Positions 21,689 through 33,235 of a DNA stretch of 64,000 bases are shown piece after piece. Numbering within the stretch: position 1 is the stretch's first letter; each line of letters begins with the position of its first letter. The notes under the pieces are model-generated. The model was not told where the DNA came from and did not search any database. It saw nothing but the letters and a program-made list of their open reading frames with translations. The position numbers were made by a program, and so were the translations under genes. Source of the DNA: Fallopia convolvulus (lineage: Eukaryota > Streptophyta > Magnoliopsida > Caryophyllales > Polygonaceae); NCBI GenBank assembly GCA_964016875.1, contig OZ024730.1, positions 44,408,943 to 44,472,942 on the forward strand, given 5' to 3'.

Positions 21689-23157
21689 TGTTGAGAGGGT
21701 TTCTTGACAACAAATAAATTTATAAGTCAAGACCCCGCTGAGTATAGAAGAGTCAAGATCGTTCCACAGGAAGCAAGGTTGTTCGTTTATCAACTACTAA
21801 AAAGCAAACAAAATCAAGCAAAAACACTCACAAGTAGCCTCGTTAACGACGTGATCAGGGTCGTTAACGAACCACCGTACGCAAAAAGACTCAACTAACA
21901 ACCTAAATAAATTCGGTACTGAGCCAAGTAACTCAGCTACGAAATTCACTTAAGATAATTCAAATAAAAACAAAGATCTAGGACTAGGGACACCACAACA
22001 TAGCCAAGCATATAAACTCGTAAGAAGATAAGATCATGCCTTTAAATAGATAGAGTCATCAACTTTCGTTGACTATCAAGTAAATTAACCTACTTTCGCA
22101 TCCTAATTCACTTAATTGCTTGTTTTGGATCTAAAACTTGAAACTTTCGTATTCAAACAATATCAACTTCAAGTTACTAACTTTCTCTTTCAATCAAGTT
22201 AAAAACTCAAACTACCTCAACTTTCATCTTGCTATAAGCACAACAAACAATCTCAATAATAGATAAAAGGCATTTAACACACAATCTCACTTATCAAACA
22301 TGCTCAACTATGTCGGGCTTAACCCCGATCCTAGAAAAGAAGACTACTCACTAATCATAACTACTAAAAAAATAAATTCAATAAAAGAAAACATTGAAAA
22401 CCAATTACTAATCAATTAAATAGAAAAATCTGTCTTACAGAAATTCAGAAGAAACCGAAAAAAGAACAAAACACCGAACCAAAATCTCGATCCACGAACT
22501 CGGTGACTCTCGTTCACCGACCTCCGAACTCGACTCCGATCCTCTCGCCTCTTCGGTTCTTCCTCCTCTCCCAAAATCTCTAAAAAAGGTCCTCTTCCCT
22601 CTCTTCTATGCTAGATAGAAGAGTATTTATACTAAAAAGGCTAAAAGATATAAATTTTCCTAAAAAGATAGAAATAAAACCCTAAAAGATAGAAACAAAA
22701 TCTAAGAAGATAACAAGACCTAAAATACATAATATAATAACCCTAAAAATCACAAAAAGATACTCTACCGTCACGGAAATAATTTCCCGCACGGGATCGG
22801 TGAGTCACAAAGTCAACCCTCGAAATTTCTATCTCGTGGCCTCGTTAACGAGCCCTCACAGCCTCGTTAATGAGCTTGGGCTTGGTTTCTTCCACACTTT
22901 TATCTCGTAAATCTTGAACTCTGACTTCTTCAATCTTGTATTCCTACGTCTTTCACTGTAGCGCTCCAAATTCAGCTCCATATAGCACCTTTTCCTTGCT
23001 AAAACCTACAAAATACACAAAATAGAGTAGCTTCCATACTTTCCATAGAAATATGCAAAACTATCCAAAAACACACAAAACTAAACCTAAACTTATCAAA
23101 ACTAAACCTAATAAACAAAAAAACCTACTAAGAACTATACTAAAAATGAGAACATCA
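21689..23157 (-). repeat. Outer right LTR of host Athila element
   Basis: About 1.47 kb with TG...CA ends. It is followed by CACGT, the same five bases that precede the left LTR at 1897, so these two LTRs bound the original insertion. It carries pairs 21840/21861 and 22842/22864 (second copy TCGTTAATGA). Confidence 0.88.
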
Positions 23158-23162
23158 CACGT

Positions 23163-24320
23163 CCGTTCACTGGAGAAGAGGTACGCATAGCCCTTTTTTC
23201 CATGCACCCAACTAAATCTTTGGCTCCTGACGATATGTCAGCTTTGTTTTACAAAAAACATTGGCATATTGTTGGTCCGGAGATCATTTCCTTTTGTCTT
23301 GACATTCTTCATGGGGCTCTTATTCCCCATGATCTTAATCACACTTTAATTTCACTAATTCCGAAAGTTATTAATCCAAACCGTATAAAGGACCTTCGTC
23401 CTATCAGTTTATGTAACGTTTTGTATAAGGTGATCTCAAAGGTGTTAGCAAACAGATTAAAGGGAGTGCTCAATAAAGTGATTTCAATATCTCAAAGTCC
23501 TTTCGTTCCAGGGCGTTTGATAACCGACACTGTTTTGTCGGCTTTTGAGGTATTCCATCTCATGAAGACTAGAAGAAATGGCAAGCAAGGTTACTTGGCT
23601 CTCAAGCTTGATATGTCCAAAGCATATAACCGCATTGAGTGGCTGTTTTTGGAATGTATGATGCAATGTCTTGGCTTTTGTGATCAATGGGTTCGGCTCG
23701 TTATGAAGTGTGTGACTTCAGTCTCTTTTGTTGTTCTCATGGATGGATGTCCCTCACTTCCCTTTATGCCTTCTCGGGGATGAAGGCAAGGTGATCCTAT
23801 CTCACTATACTAATTTCTTATTTGTGCGGAAGGATTGTCGTCCTTGATTAGAGAGAATGAGCGGGATGGAAGTCTCAAAGGGGTACGGATAGCAAGGACA
23901 GTGCCAATTGTCTCCCATTTGTTCGTTGCAGATGATAACATGATTTTTTGTGGAAGCTACTTGTCAACAAGCGTTATAAATTGTTTCTATCCTCCATGCC
24001 TATGGAGCGGAGTCGGGGCAACATGTTAATTTCACTAAATCAGAGTTATCTTTTAGTAGCAATGTCATTGAACAAAGGAGGATAGATATTCAAGAGGTCC
24101 TTGATGTTCGTGAAGTTGAGAAGAATGAGCGGTACTTAGGCTTACCTACCATGATTGGACGTTTGAAGAAGGTGCTTTTTGGCCAAATAAAAGAGCGAAT
24201 GTGAAAGAAGCTAAGATCTTGCAATGCTAAGACGTTGTCTAGGGCCGGTAGAGAGGTTCTAATAAAATATGTAATCTAGTCCATGCCTTTATATGCAATG
24301 TCTTATTTCAAGATTCCGAC
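23163..24320 (+). pseudogene. L1-type LINE reverse transcriptase, 3' part
   Basis: Reads as the non-LTR reverse transcriptase of plant L1 elements: KSLAPDDMSALFYKKHW, SLIPKV, LRPISLCNVLYKVISKVLANRL, the SPFVPGRLITD block, and the KLDMSKAYNRIEW block with the first catalytic Asp. Stops appear at 23783 and later. The usual FADD box reads VADDN, so one position is changed but both Asp are present. The C-terminal LSRAGREVLIK segment is at about 24240-24270. It continues the frame of the fragment ending at 1896. It is non-functional because of several stops. Confidence 0.85.
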
Positions 24321-24785
24321 TGAAGTGTCGATTTGACTACCATGGGAAATGATGACACATGTACTCAGTGTGCAAAGGAAGCCGAAAACGTATAGTCTCC
24401 TCATCGGTCTGTTTTGAAATGGGAAAGGTCTTTTACCCTTTTATCCCTCGTCCCAAAAGCTCTACATCTTTTCCATTTTTGGTACCTTCTTCCACCTTTT
24501 CTCTCAAAAGCCCTAACCCTCTGAAATCCTTTCTCTTGCCAAATCTAGCAAACCTCCAAATTCTTCTCCTTTCCCAAAAACTCACATGACACCCGTTCAC
24601 CCCGATCACCAAATTCGGGATTGGATAAACACCAACTCATAGACCTTCTTTAAACTCGTGTTGCAAAAGGTCGATGCGACTGCCAATCCGGCTGAATGCT
24701 ACCGCCTCTACGCCGCCCTCCATGAGTATGTTCTCCCCCACATCCACTATGAATGTGACCCCCTTGTCAGCACCTCGTCTCTCAA
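24321..24785. other. Unassigned spacer
   Basis: No gene or repeat is recognised. Short open frames occur, one of them (about 24600-24780, plus strand) with codon use that looks partly protein-like, but I cannot match it to a family. Confidence 0.3.
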
Positions 24786-25226
24786 AACCCATAGGGAAAT
24801 ATTTTTACGCCACTGCCATAAATGATTGCCACGATCGATCCATCGTCACCCACGATCAGTACATGTGGACGAAATGTCAAAAGGTTATACGCTCCACATT
24901 TAAAACAAAACCGTATTGAAACTCAATCTATGGATGAGAAATTGGAGATTCTCCGTGCTTTGATGTCCACCTAGTAATAGTTTTATAAAATGGAAAAATA
25001 ATTAAATACTAAATTTTTTCAAGAATATATAAGACTAAAAAATTTCCATGATTGTCACCTAAATTTTTTAACAAGGTGATGGAGGAAGAAGGCCACCTCA
25101 ACCTTGGCAAGATCCGATCTAGGGCAGTATCTTATTCCCCTTCCAAATGGAGTGAACTTCTTGCTTGTTGTATCCAGGCTTTGTATTCAAAATAATTAAG
25201 AGAACGTGTATAAAACACAAAGGACT
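24786..25226 (-). pseudogene. Partial duplicate of the CYP724-like gene (last two exons)
   Basis: Aligns along its length with 28096-28535: the exon 8 coding end, intron 7, exon 7 with the heme-binding segment, and the start of intron 6. It differs by many substitutions and small indels. The last exon has lost its correct reading and stop. Homology breaks at the TIR element (25235) and resumes at about 26640. It is a decayed tandem partial copy 3.3 kb from the parent. Confidence 0.85.
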
Positions 25227-25234
25227 AAAAGAAA

Positions 25235-26630
25235 CGCTCGGGATTTTTGCACACTATTTTTTAGCTTATTGCACCACGGCACATTGAAACATAACGATTT
25301 CACGCTATACCATGATGTAACATTAAAAAGTATTAAAATATTCAATTTCAAGGCATTTTTTTGAGGTTGTTCGAAAATCTGTGTGATATCACGCTATCTA
25401 GTGTCGTGATATAACTGCAGTACAAATCGTGAACTTTTATGCACATTGGGCCAGATTGGGCCCGGCATAGTCCAGTTCTCACAACACCAGTTTGCTCATC
25501 ACGACACCAAGTTGTGTGAGATTTGGACTAGGCTGGGCCTAATCTGGCCAGCCCAAATTTTGCCCAAGTGATATTATTTCAACTCCTATAAATATCACGC
25601 TACTATATGCCGTGAAAAATATGACAGTTGGAATAACGGTCGTCATATTCATTTAGAATTATTCATTCTTATAAGAAATCGTTTTATTTCTTTAGAATCG
25701 TTCATTCTTATAAGAAATTGTCATATTCATTTAGAATCATTCATTATTATAAGAAAACGTTATATTCATTCGTTCTTATAAGAAAACGTTATATTCATTT
25801 AGAATTGTTCATTCTTATATTAAATCGTTATATTCATTTAGAAATTAGAATCGTTCATTCTTATATGAAATCGTTATATTCCTTTTGAATAATTCATTCT
25901 TATAAGAAATCGTTATATTCATTTAGAATCGTTCATTCTTATAAGAAATCGTTATATTCATTTAGAATCGTTCATTCTTATATGAAATCGTTATATTCAT
26001 TTAGAAATTAGAATCGTTCGTTCTTTTATAAAATTGTTATATTCATTTAGAATTGTTCATTCTTATATGAAATCGATATATTCTTTTCGAATAATTCATT
26101 CTTATAAGAAACCGTTATATTCATTAAGAACCATTCATTCCTATCAGAAAACGTTATATTCATTTGGAACCGTTCATTCTTATATGGAATCGTTATATTC
26201 CTTTAGAATCGTTCATTAATTTAAGAAATCGTTATTTATTTAGAATCTCTCATTCTTATAAGAAATCAATATATTCATTTAGAAATCGTTCATTCTTATA
26301 AGAAATCGTTATATTCATTTAAAATCGTTCATTCTTATAAGAAAACATTAAATTCATTTAGAATCGTTCATTCTTATAAGAAAACGTTATATTCATTTGG
26401 AATCGTTCATTCATATAAGAAAACGTTATATTCATTTAGAATTGTTCGTTCTTATAAGAAATCATTATTCATTTAGAATCGTTCATTCTTATATGAAATC
26501 GTTATATCTTTAAAATCATTCATTCTTATAAGAAAACGTTATTCACTTAGAATCGTTATATCTTATATGAAATCACTATAATATGACATGGTGCATATAG
26601 CTCGAAATTAGTGTGCAAAAAGGCATAGCC
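25235..26630. mobile_element. Non-autonomous TIR transposon of 1.4 kb carrying a minisatellite
   Basis: Imperfect terminal inverted repeats share the core TTTTTGCACACTA (25244-25256 and, inverted, 26610-26622). The flanks show an 8-bp direct repeat AAAAGAAA (25227-25234 and 26631-26638), and the insertion splits sequence that is continuous in the parent gene, which supports real insertion. An 8-9 bp duplication fits a Mutator-like or hAT-like family. There is no transposase ORF. Most of the interior is a tandem array. Confidence 0.65.
25650..26575. repeat. 39-bp minisatellite array inside the TIR element
   Basis: About two dozen degenerate copies of a unit of roughly 39 bp, AATCGTTCATTCTTATAAGA followed by AATCGTTATATTCATTTAG. 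Length varies by short deletions. It has no conserved spacer/repeat contrast, so it is not a CRISPR. Because 39 is a multiple of three, short open frames with repeating peptides arise by chance. Confidence 0.85.
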
Positions 26631-26638
26631 AAAAGAAA

Positions 26639-26691
26639 AGGCACAAAAAATAATAAGAAGATGATCGACTTGATACCTCAAAACTCAATTC
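26639..26691 (-). pseudogene. Remnant of CYP724-like copy beyond the TIR insertion
   Basis: The motif AGAAGATGATCGACTTGATA followed by CCTCAAA matches 28534-28560, which is intron 6 up to the exon 6 splice donor of the parent. Homology ends at the exon border, so the original duplication stopped near here. Confidence 0.6.
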
Positions 26692-28170
26692 TACGTCCTA
26701 TTTATTCCATTCTACGTACCATAATGTTGTTCGGCAACTAGGTACTTATCGGTGTTAAAGTTTATGGTGTTGAAGTTTTTCGATGTTGATGTTAAAATTA
26801 GTTACTGAAATGGGGTGTATATTTTTTCATATAAGTTAGGGGTGTTCGGTATGACATTTTTTAGGTGTTTATTTTTAGGGAAAATACCAAAAAGGGCATG
26901 AAATATTAACAAATAAAAATAAAACCCAATTCTATCTTCTTCATGTATCATCTCTCTTTCGCTCTTGTTCTTTTCCCTTTCATCTACGCCTTCAAAGAGT
27001 GTATCGATTCTTTTCGTCTCTAATTCATGTCCATTTCTATTGCCTTGGATGCTGATTTAGGTTTTGGGCTTCGGCCCTTTCATTAGTGCATGGAGGGAAG
27101 TCGTTATTGATTTGTGAAGGTGAATATGGATCGCAATCGGTCTTTATCGGTCTTTACTTCTTCAATTGACAGAGATGTTTGCAAATTGGTTGGTTAGGAG
27201 GCTTCCTTAGTCGTGATTGAGGAAATTTCAAGTGTCGGCTACTAGGAAGAGGTCGTTGATAGCTCAATAGATGGGCACTTTCGGCTATTCCAAGAGCAGA
27301 GGAGGTGGAATCATCAAGCCCACGAGTTAGCAGTTTGAAGATTTGCTAGAATGGAGGAGAAGAAGAAGCTTGCATGGAGTTAATACCAGAACGAGCGATC
27401 AAAGTGGAGAGAGGAGAGGAATATAATGAGAAATAATAGATATGAGGGCTCTTTTTCTATCATAAGTTGGGTATTATTGAACACACATGAAACAAAGCCA
27501 ACCCATAAGTCTCTTTACATAATAAGTCCTTAATCATCTCTGTTTTTTTTTCTTCAAGTTGTTCAAAATTTATACTCCCTCCATTTAGATTTATAAGAAC
27601 TTGCCCTATTAAACATTTTTAACAAATTTCAAAAAGGATAAAACTATATTTAGATACAATTTAAAATTTTCATAATATTTTTAGCCAATTATAAAAGGGC
27701 AACATTTAACTGACAAGCAATGCCTCGACTTTGGGCACCAGATATAGGCCCAATATTTAACTGACAAGCCAATTCTGCACACGAATTGCTGAAATGCGCC
27801 ATATCCACAAACACCCCTTATATTAAGTTTTTTTAGTCCATTAGTTTTGGAAATACAATCAATAGAATGAATTATAGTTTTTTGTAAAGGTTGGTTATCC
27901 ATGGTTGTATTTATTTGTAATGTTATTAAGTGAATAGAAACTTATATATAAAACTGAGGAGTAAATAATTTTGAAGGAAGTAGAAGATATCAATTTCTGA
28001 TCGATTACACTGGAAAACACCACATACACATATTTCAATAACGACTAATTAATCCCTTCCCTTTATGCCTTAACCAAAAGAAAAACAAATGGAAATAAAC
28101 CCGTAGGGGAAACATTTTTATGCCATTGCCATAAAGGATTGCCATCGTCGATCCATCTTCACCAGGAATC
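26692..28170. other. Intergenic region, one possible Stowaway-type MITE
   Basis: No gene is seen. At 27572 the sequence TACTCCCTCCATTT resembles a Stowaway terminus and TGAGGAGTA near 27955 could be its partner, giving an element of about 390 bp, but the inverted repeats are poor. The end of the region is the 3' flank of the P450 gene. Confidence 0.35.
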
Positions 28171-30404
28171 TCAAGAAGATATACGCTCCACATTTATAAC
28201 CAATCCGTCCAGAAACTCGATGTATGGATGAGCAATTGGAGGCTCTCCGTTCTTTGATGTCCACCTAGTAATAGTATTAGGAAATGCAAAAATAAATTAA
28301 ATGCTAAATTTTTTTCTAAGAATATAGTATAATACTAAAAAATTTCCATTATTGTCACCTGAAGTTTTTAACAAGGTGATGAAGGAAGAAGGCCGCCTCA
28401 ACCTTGGCAAGATCGGATCCAGGACAGTATCTTATTCCCCCGCCGAATGGAGTGAACTTCTTGCTTGTTGTATCCTGGCTCTGTATTGAAAATAAATAAA
28501 TAAAACGACGTCTATAAAATACAAAGGACTAAAAGAAGATGATCGACTTGATACCTCAAATCTCCAAGGATGGAACTCGGATGATTTGGAATGAAGAGAT
28601 GAGTCCAAATGAACGGCAGTGAATACTGGCAGAGCCTTCCAGCCACGTGGAATAACATAATCTGAATACAACCCATTAAAACAAATTACAAGTTTAAAAA
28701 AAATGAATTTTAGAGAATCTAATTAAGGAAACTACTATGAGGAGAGAAACACACCTTTAAACTTGACATCTTGGAGGGCCCTTCGATGAACAAATTTCAC
28801 AACATTCCCTACTCTAAGAGCTTCACTTATGACCTACAACCCATAAATAAATGCACAACGACCATAATGTCAAACACATTCAACATTGCATGCAATTCTG
28901 CAGAAAAACAGTATATAATCCCTGGATCTTTCCGGCAACTTACATGCAGAGTAAACTCCATCTTTTTGAAGTCATCCCAAGTCAAAAGCTCATCTCCATT
29001 CTTTGCATCTCTAATTTTTTGGTGCTCTTCCTGCATTTGTTATATGGTAAAGAAACATCCAAACAAATTGAACTTGATTTCTTCAAACTAATTATAGTGT
29101 GGTTTAAAAAGTACAATACCTTGAGTTGTTGAAGGGCAGAGGGAGTTTGGGCCAGAAAATGCACCAAAACAGCCATCAAGACAGAAGTGGTCTCATACCC
29201 ACCCAGAAGTGAATCCAGCACAAAGCTGCTCTTTTCATCATCGGATAGGGTATCCATACACAGCAGGGTGTCAAGAAAATCATCCCTTTTGTTCTCACAA
29301 CTCTTCTCGTCATCGCCGCTATACCTTGTTTTTCTTTCCTGTATTATTGACTTGATAATAGAAGCTATTCTGACTCTAGCCTGAACAGCCTTGGCAAAGG
29401 GAGTTCCAGGGATATAAACTGGCAAAGAAATGAGCCCTTTCATGAAAGTTTTGAATTCATCAAGGATCACAATTGTTTGTGGCTCATCCGGTTCCAATCC
29501 AAGCACTTGCTTAACTATCATATTGAATGTAAACTGCGCGCAATGGACACACATATGAAATAACTACAGAGAACAAATTAGCTAGGAAGAATATATGTGT
29601 TTGTGTTTGTGTTTGTACAGCATTAATTTTGTACCTGCCTAGCCTCTTGGCAGAAGAGTACTTGATCATTATCCTTCCAAGAGTCAAGAATGTTGATAGC
29701 AGCAGTCTGGATGTCAGTGAGAAACTGAGGTTTGGATTTGATGGTGTTCATAAGAGAGAGAACAACTCCCCTCAGCCTCTTGTGGGTTTCTCCAACGGTA
29801 ACCAGCATGGAGTGTTTGCCAAGGATGCCCTCCATTGAGCCCGGGTAGCTGCATTGGAACAGTTTTTCTTCATTCTGAAGTATGAAGGAGTTCAGCTCTG
29901 GGTCACAGGACACCACCGTTGGAGAGAAGAACAAGTGGGATTTGAACACTTTCCCATACCTGCATAAAAAAAATTAATCATCAATTTTAAACATCTAACT
30001 AATCACTCGTAAAAATACTGATTCTGATCCATGCCCATTTTGCAATAGAGTTCAAATTTTCAGACCCATATTATGGTTTCTTTCTGTGATTCAAGATTTT
30101 GAATTCTACTACATACCCATTTTGCAAAACGGTTCAAATATTCAGACCCATTTGACAATTTTCTTTCCCTTGTAGTATTGACATACCTAGAGATGTGATC
30201 TTGGAGGAAATTCCCAACAGTGTGGGAAGTATGGGGCGTCAAAAAACCAATTGTTTCACCCAAAAGGGGCCATCCAAAGCTTCCCTTAGGCAGCCCACGC
30301 CCACGCATTGAAATCAAGGGAAAGTAGTGTTTGAAGATGAGACCCAGAATACAAACCGCCATGCCCACTAAGATGGGAAGCCAAATTGTACCAACAATGG
30401 CCAT
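28171..30404 (-). CDS. CYP724: Cytochrome P450 of the CYP724 type (CYP85 clan), intact
   Basis: A heme mono-oxygenase, probably ER-anchored. CYP724 enzymes act in brassinosteroid synthesis on the steroid side chain; the substrate here is inferred from family only. Eight exons on the minus strand, all GT-AG: 30404-30187, 29959-29635, 29533-29120, 29030-28944, 28833-28755, 28661-28555, 28480-28359, 28264-28171, giving 481 codons with consistent phases. Visible features are an N-terminal membrane anchor (about residues 5-24), a proline-rich hinge with [11 protein letters not shown], the oxygen-binding GGYETT (292-297), ExxR (E352, R355), the PWRF segment (406-409), and the heme loop [10 protein letters not shown] with Cys429. 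Length and exon count fit CYP90/CYP724. CYP90-like assignment is the main alternative. A decayed copy of exons 7-8 lies at 24.8-25.2 kb. Confidence 0.9.
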
Positions 30405-30518
30405 TGAGAAAACGAAGGATCAAAGTTTTTTTTAATATTTTTCAATAGAGTGAAAGAAAGAAGAGAGGGGAAATAGTTGAGAAGATAGATTGATGCTCAG
30501 TTGATCACTTTGAGTCTC

Positions 30519-30526
30519 TATTTATA
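30519..30526 (-). promoter_or_regulatory. TATA box of the CYP724-like gene
   Basis: TATAAATA on the minus strand, about 115 bp before the ATG. The predicted transcript start near 30488 would give a leader of about 85 nt rich in CT, as is usual for plant genes. Confidence 0.6.
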
Positions 30527-30529
30527 GAG

Positions 30530-33235
30530 AGAAAAGGGGAAGAAAAAGGGTGACACGTTTACGTTTTAACCCCAAAATTTGATCTCAAATGTTAATGTCT
30601 TTTCTTATTTATTGCTATTCACATTCCAATGACAAATGAATGTGGGGAAGATAACCTATACGGCTACCCCCTCATTATACCTACCCCTCATCAAATTTCA
30701 ACTAGTACGTTGTACTCCGTACTTTTGATTATGGTTTGTTTTACCTCGTTAAATTTGATTATGATTCATTGATTTGGTTACCCCATCAAATTTCAACTAC
30801 CCCTCATAAATTTATTTCTAGAATTTGTTTTCCATCGATGAGGGAGTAATTAATTGTGATTTGATGAGTCTAACAGGCTTTCTGAGTTCCCTACTTCCGG
30901 GCGTTCTTAATGCCTTGGTAATTACTAGGTTTGTAGGGAGGTTTAACACATGGAGAATTGCATTGCATGCATAGGATAGACGGGATTTTCATCCTTTATT
31001 CCAACTACAAATTGCTAGTACACTGTATTAGACCATCCATGCATACATTGTAAGGGACAAGTTTCTAAACAACTTTCCTATTTGGATTTGGTTGAGTAAC
31101 TATAGTATAACGATATTTGGAACACATGTTTTATAACATTATTATCTTCAATTTTGTTGATAACAAACATCATTAAGAAACACATGTTTTATAACATTGA
31201 AACAACAATTAATATCTTCAATTTTTTATTTTTTGGATTTTTTTAAAGTATTAACAAAATAGTGGACTTTTTATGGAAATTTGTGTTTATATATACGTTA
31301 GGTTATAGAGCATATATAGTATGGAGTACAGGAGCACTAAAAGGAAAACAAAAAAAAATTGGGCACCAAAAGAAAAAGTCCAAACTTTAATGACACCCAA
31401 AAAAAATTCCATAAAAAATATAGATGAATTTAGATAAGATCACCAATTTTTTATTTGAATGAGTAAAAATTAGGCAAACTAGGTCAGCCTAGGGCATCCT
31501 TACAGATGAGGGTCAGGACTCCTCCATGGTTTAGAGTCTGATTGATACTACAATTGTGGTGTAACTTCGCAATCAAATCTGCCACAAAATTGCCTTCTCG
31601 GGGTATATGTTTGGTAATGACCACCTTGAAAGACTGCAGCATAATTATAGTATCCGCTATTAGCATATCAATTATTTATGGACTGGATCGATTGCCCATA
31701 AGATCATTGATCACGATTAGACTATCACCTTCAATTTCTATGTACCGAAGATTCCTTCTATAAGCTTCATGTATAGCCTCAAATAACCACATAACTTCCG
31801 CTTGTTCCATTGCATGTTCAGTAATCATTTTTTCTTGCATTTATGCTTATAATATTTCCAAATTGGTCTTTTTATGATCGACATACGCAACAGTCGATTT
31901 TGCATTATCTTTTTTCGATCCATCGGAATTTATTTTTACAAATCCATTTTGGGGTTTCTCCCATTCGTTTTTTGAAATATATCATTTTAGCACATTTTTT
32001 ATTATTCATAAAACATGTCATTTTAATATATTTTCCACCTTTTTCCAAACTTATCCTCATATATGAGTAATAATTACTCTTAATAAATTTCTAAAAGTGG
32101 GTTAAGAGTACACATTTTTAAAATATAGAGATAATTTGGGTAAAAAAATTATTCTTTAATAAGTGTGTATCGAGTCAAAAGACATATTTCAAACGGAAAG
32201 AGTATATACCTTTGGACCCTCCACCTCTATTATTCTGAAACGGTTAAATGAATTTGTTGATTAATTTAAACTTTCAGCTATAACAAATACGGAAGAAATC
32301 AAATCTTCTACTCTATAAATATATTGTCTTCTATCTCACCAGCGACGTGATTGAGTGATAAATTTCCAAATTACATCCAAAAAAATTTAAATATTACTAA
32401 AATATTAAAAAATATTATCTAACCATTTAAAATAATGGAGTATAAGAGGGATTATAATTAGGAAGTACTCATTTATTTTTAAAGCGGAGAAATTGTTAAA
32501 GTTTAGGCAATTTTCTTTAGAGATTCTAGATTTTACTTCCCTATTTTATTGTACTAGAAATTTTAGAGATCACGTCCGAGATGTTCTTACAAGGAGTATT
32601 TTAAGCATTTTTAAAATAAAATAAAATAATGTCAAAAAGAGAGAATGAATAAAAAATAAAAAAGAATATGCATACGCCTTTCTTTATACTCCGTAATAAG
32701 AGTTTTGGAATTTTAAACAGTCAACAATTGCCATTGGAGTTGGAGATGCTTTTAAAGTACTCCCTAGAGACGTAAATTGCTACTCTTAGCCAAATAGGAT
32801 TGCAGAGAGGTTTAACACATGGAAGATTGCATGCATGCATAGGATAGATGTGATTTTCATTCTTTATGTTTCTAGAGAACTTTCATTTTTAGATAAGAAC
32901 GTACTTATCAGACATAGCATTAAATAGAACAGTTAGAGATAAGTTAATACTCTATACGTACTGTACAAAGTTCATCCGTTTAGTAGTAGCTTGTCAATTA
33001 AAATCGAGTGGCATAAATTATACTCCAAACATGCATGCATGCATGCATTAGGAGTATCCACAAAAAAAAAATAGAAATCATGTTTGTTGTTTTTGGCAGG
33101 TCTTGCTTAAACTCGGTGTACTATATTATTCCACTATTGGGACCTGTGGTAGGGTGTGGGTCCGGTTGATGGACGTGGTTATAGACGTATGTTTCGAGAC
33201 TTCTGAAAATCCTCCATATTAGTGATGGCTATGCC
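30530..33235. other. Intergenic region
   Basis: AT-rich, no intact gene. A block of about 70 bp at 30935-31005 (TTTAACACATGGA, then CATGCATAGGATAGA) recurs at 32796-32867, and a shorter one (ACACATGTTTTATAACATT) recurs at 31122 and 31181. A CATG microsatellite lies at about 33031-33050. The RNase H fragment is listed separately. Confidence 0.5.
31484..31830 (-). pseudogene. RNase H-like fragment of a non-LTR retroelement
   Basis: On the minus strand the sequence resembles the plant RNase H-like domain found at the end of many LINE ORF2 proteins: an AEVMWLFEAIHEA-like helix, IEIEGDSLIVINDL with the catalytic Asp, and the HIPREGNFVADLIAK segment with its Asp. An in-frame stop between the halves and the lack of flanking ORF mark it as a relic. 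Confidence 0.65.

Larger units (their letters stand above)
1897..23157 (-). mobile_element. Athila-type Ty3/gypsy retrotransposon, old host copy, nested and rearranged
   Basis: Read on the minus strand the order is LTR, tRNA-type primer site, gag, protease, reverse transcriptase, (interruption), integrase, extra ORF in the envelope position, polypurine tract, LTR. That order, the PBS type and the DLGAS protease motif are those of the Athila clade. The outer LTR ends are TG/CA and are flanked by a 5-bp duplication CACGT (1892-1896 and 23158-23162). A plus-strand relative interrupts it at 9324-17282, and the RT C-terminus and RNase H region are missing at that point. Gag and the extra ORF carry stops or shifts, so the copy cannot act on its own. 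Confidence 0.9.

Noticed and set aside
24674..24919. Possible coding exon
   Set aside because: Short, partly overlaps the decayed P450 copy, and matches no family I can name.
25650..26575. Regular repeat array resembling a CRISPR at first sight
   Set aside because: The whole 39-bp unit repeats without unique spacers, in a plant genome, inside a transposon; it is a minisatellite.
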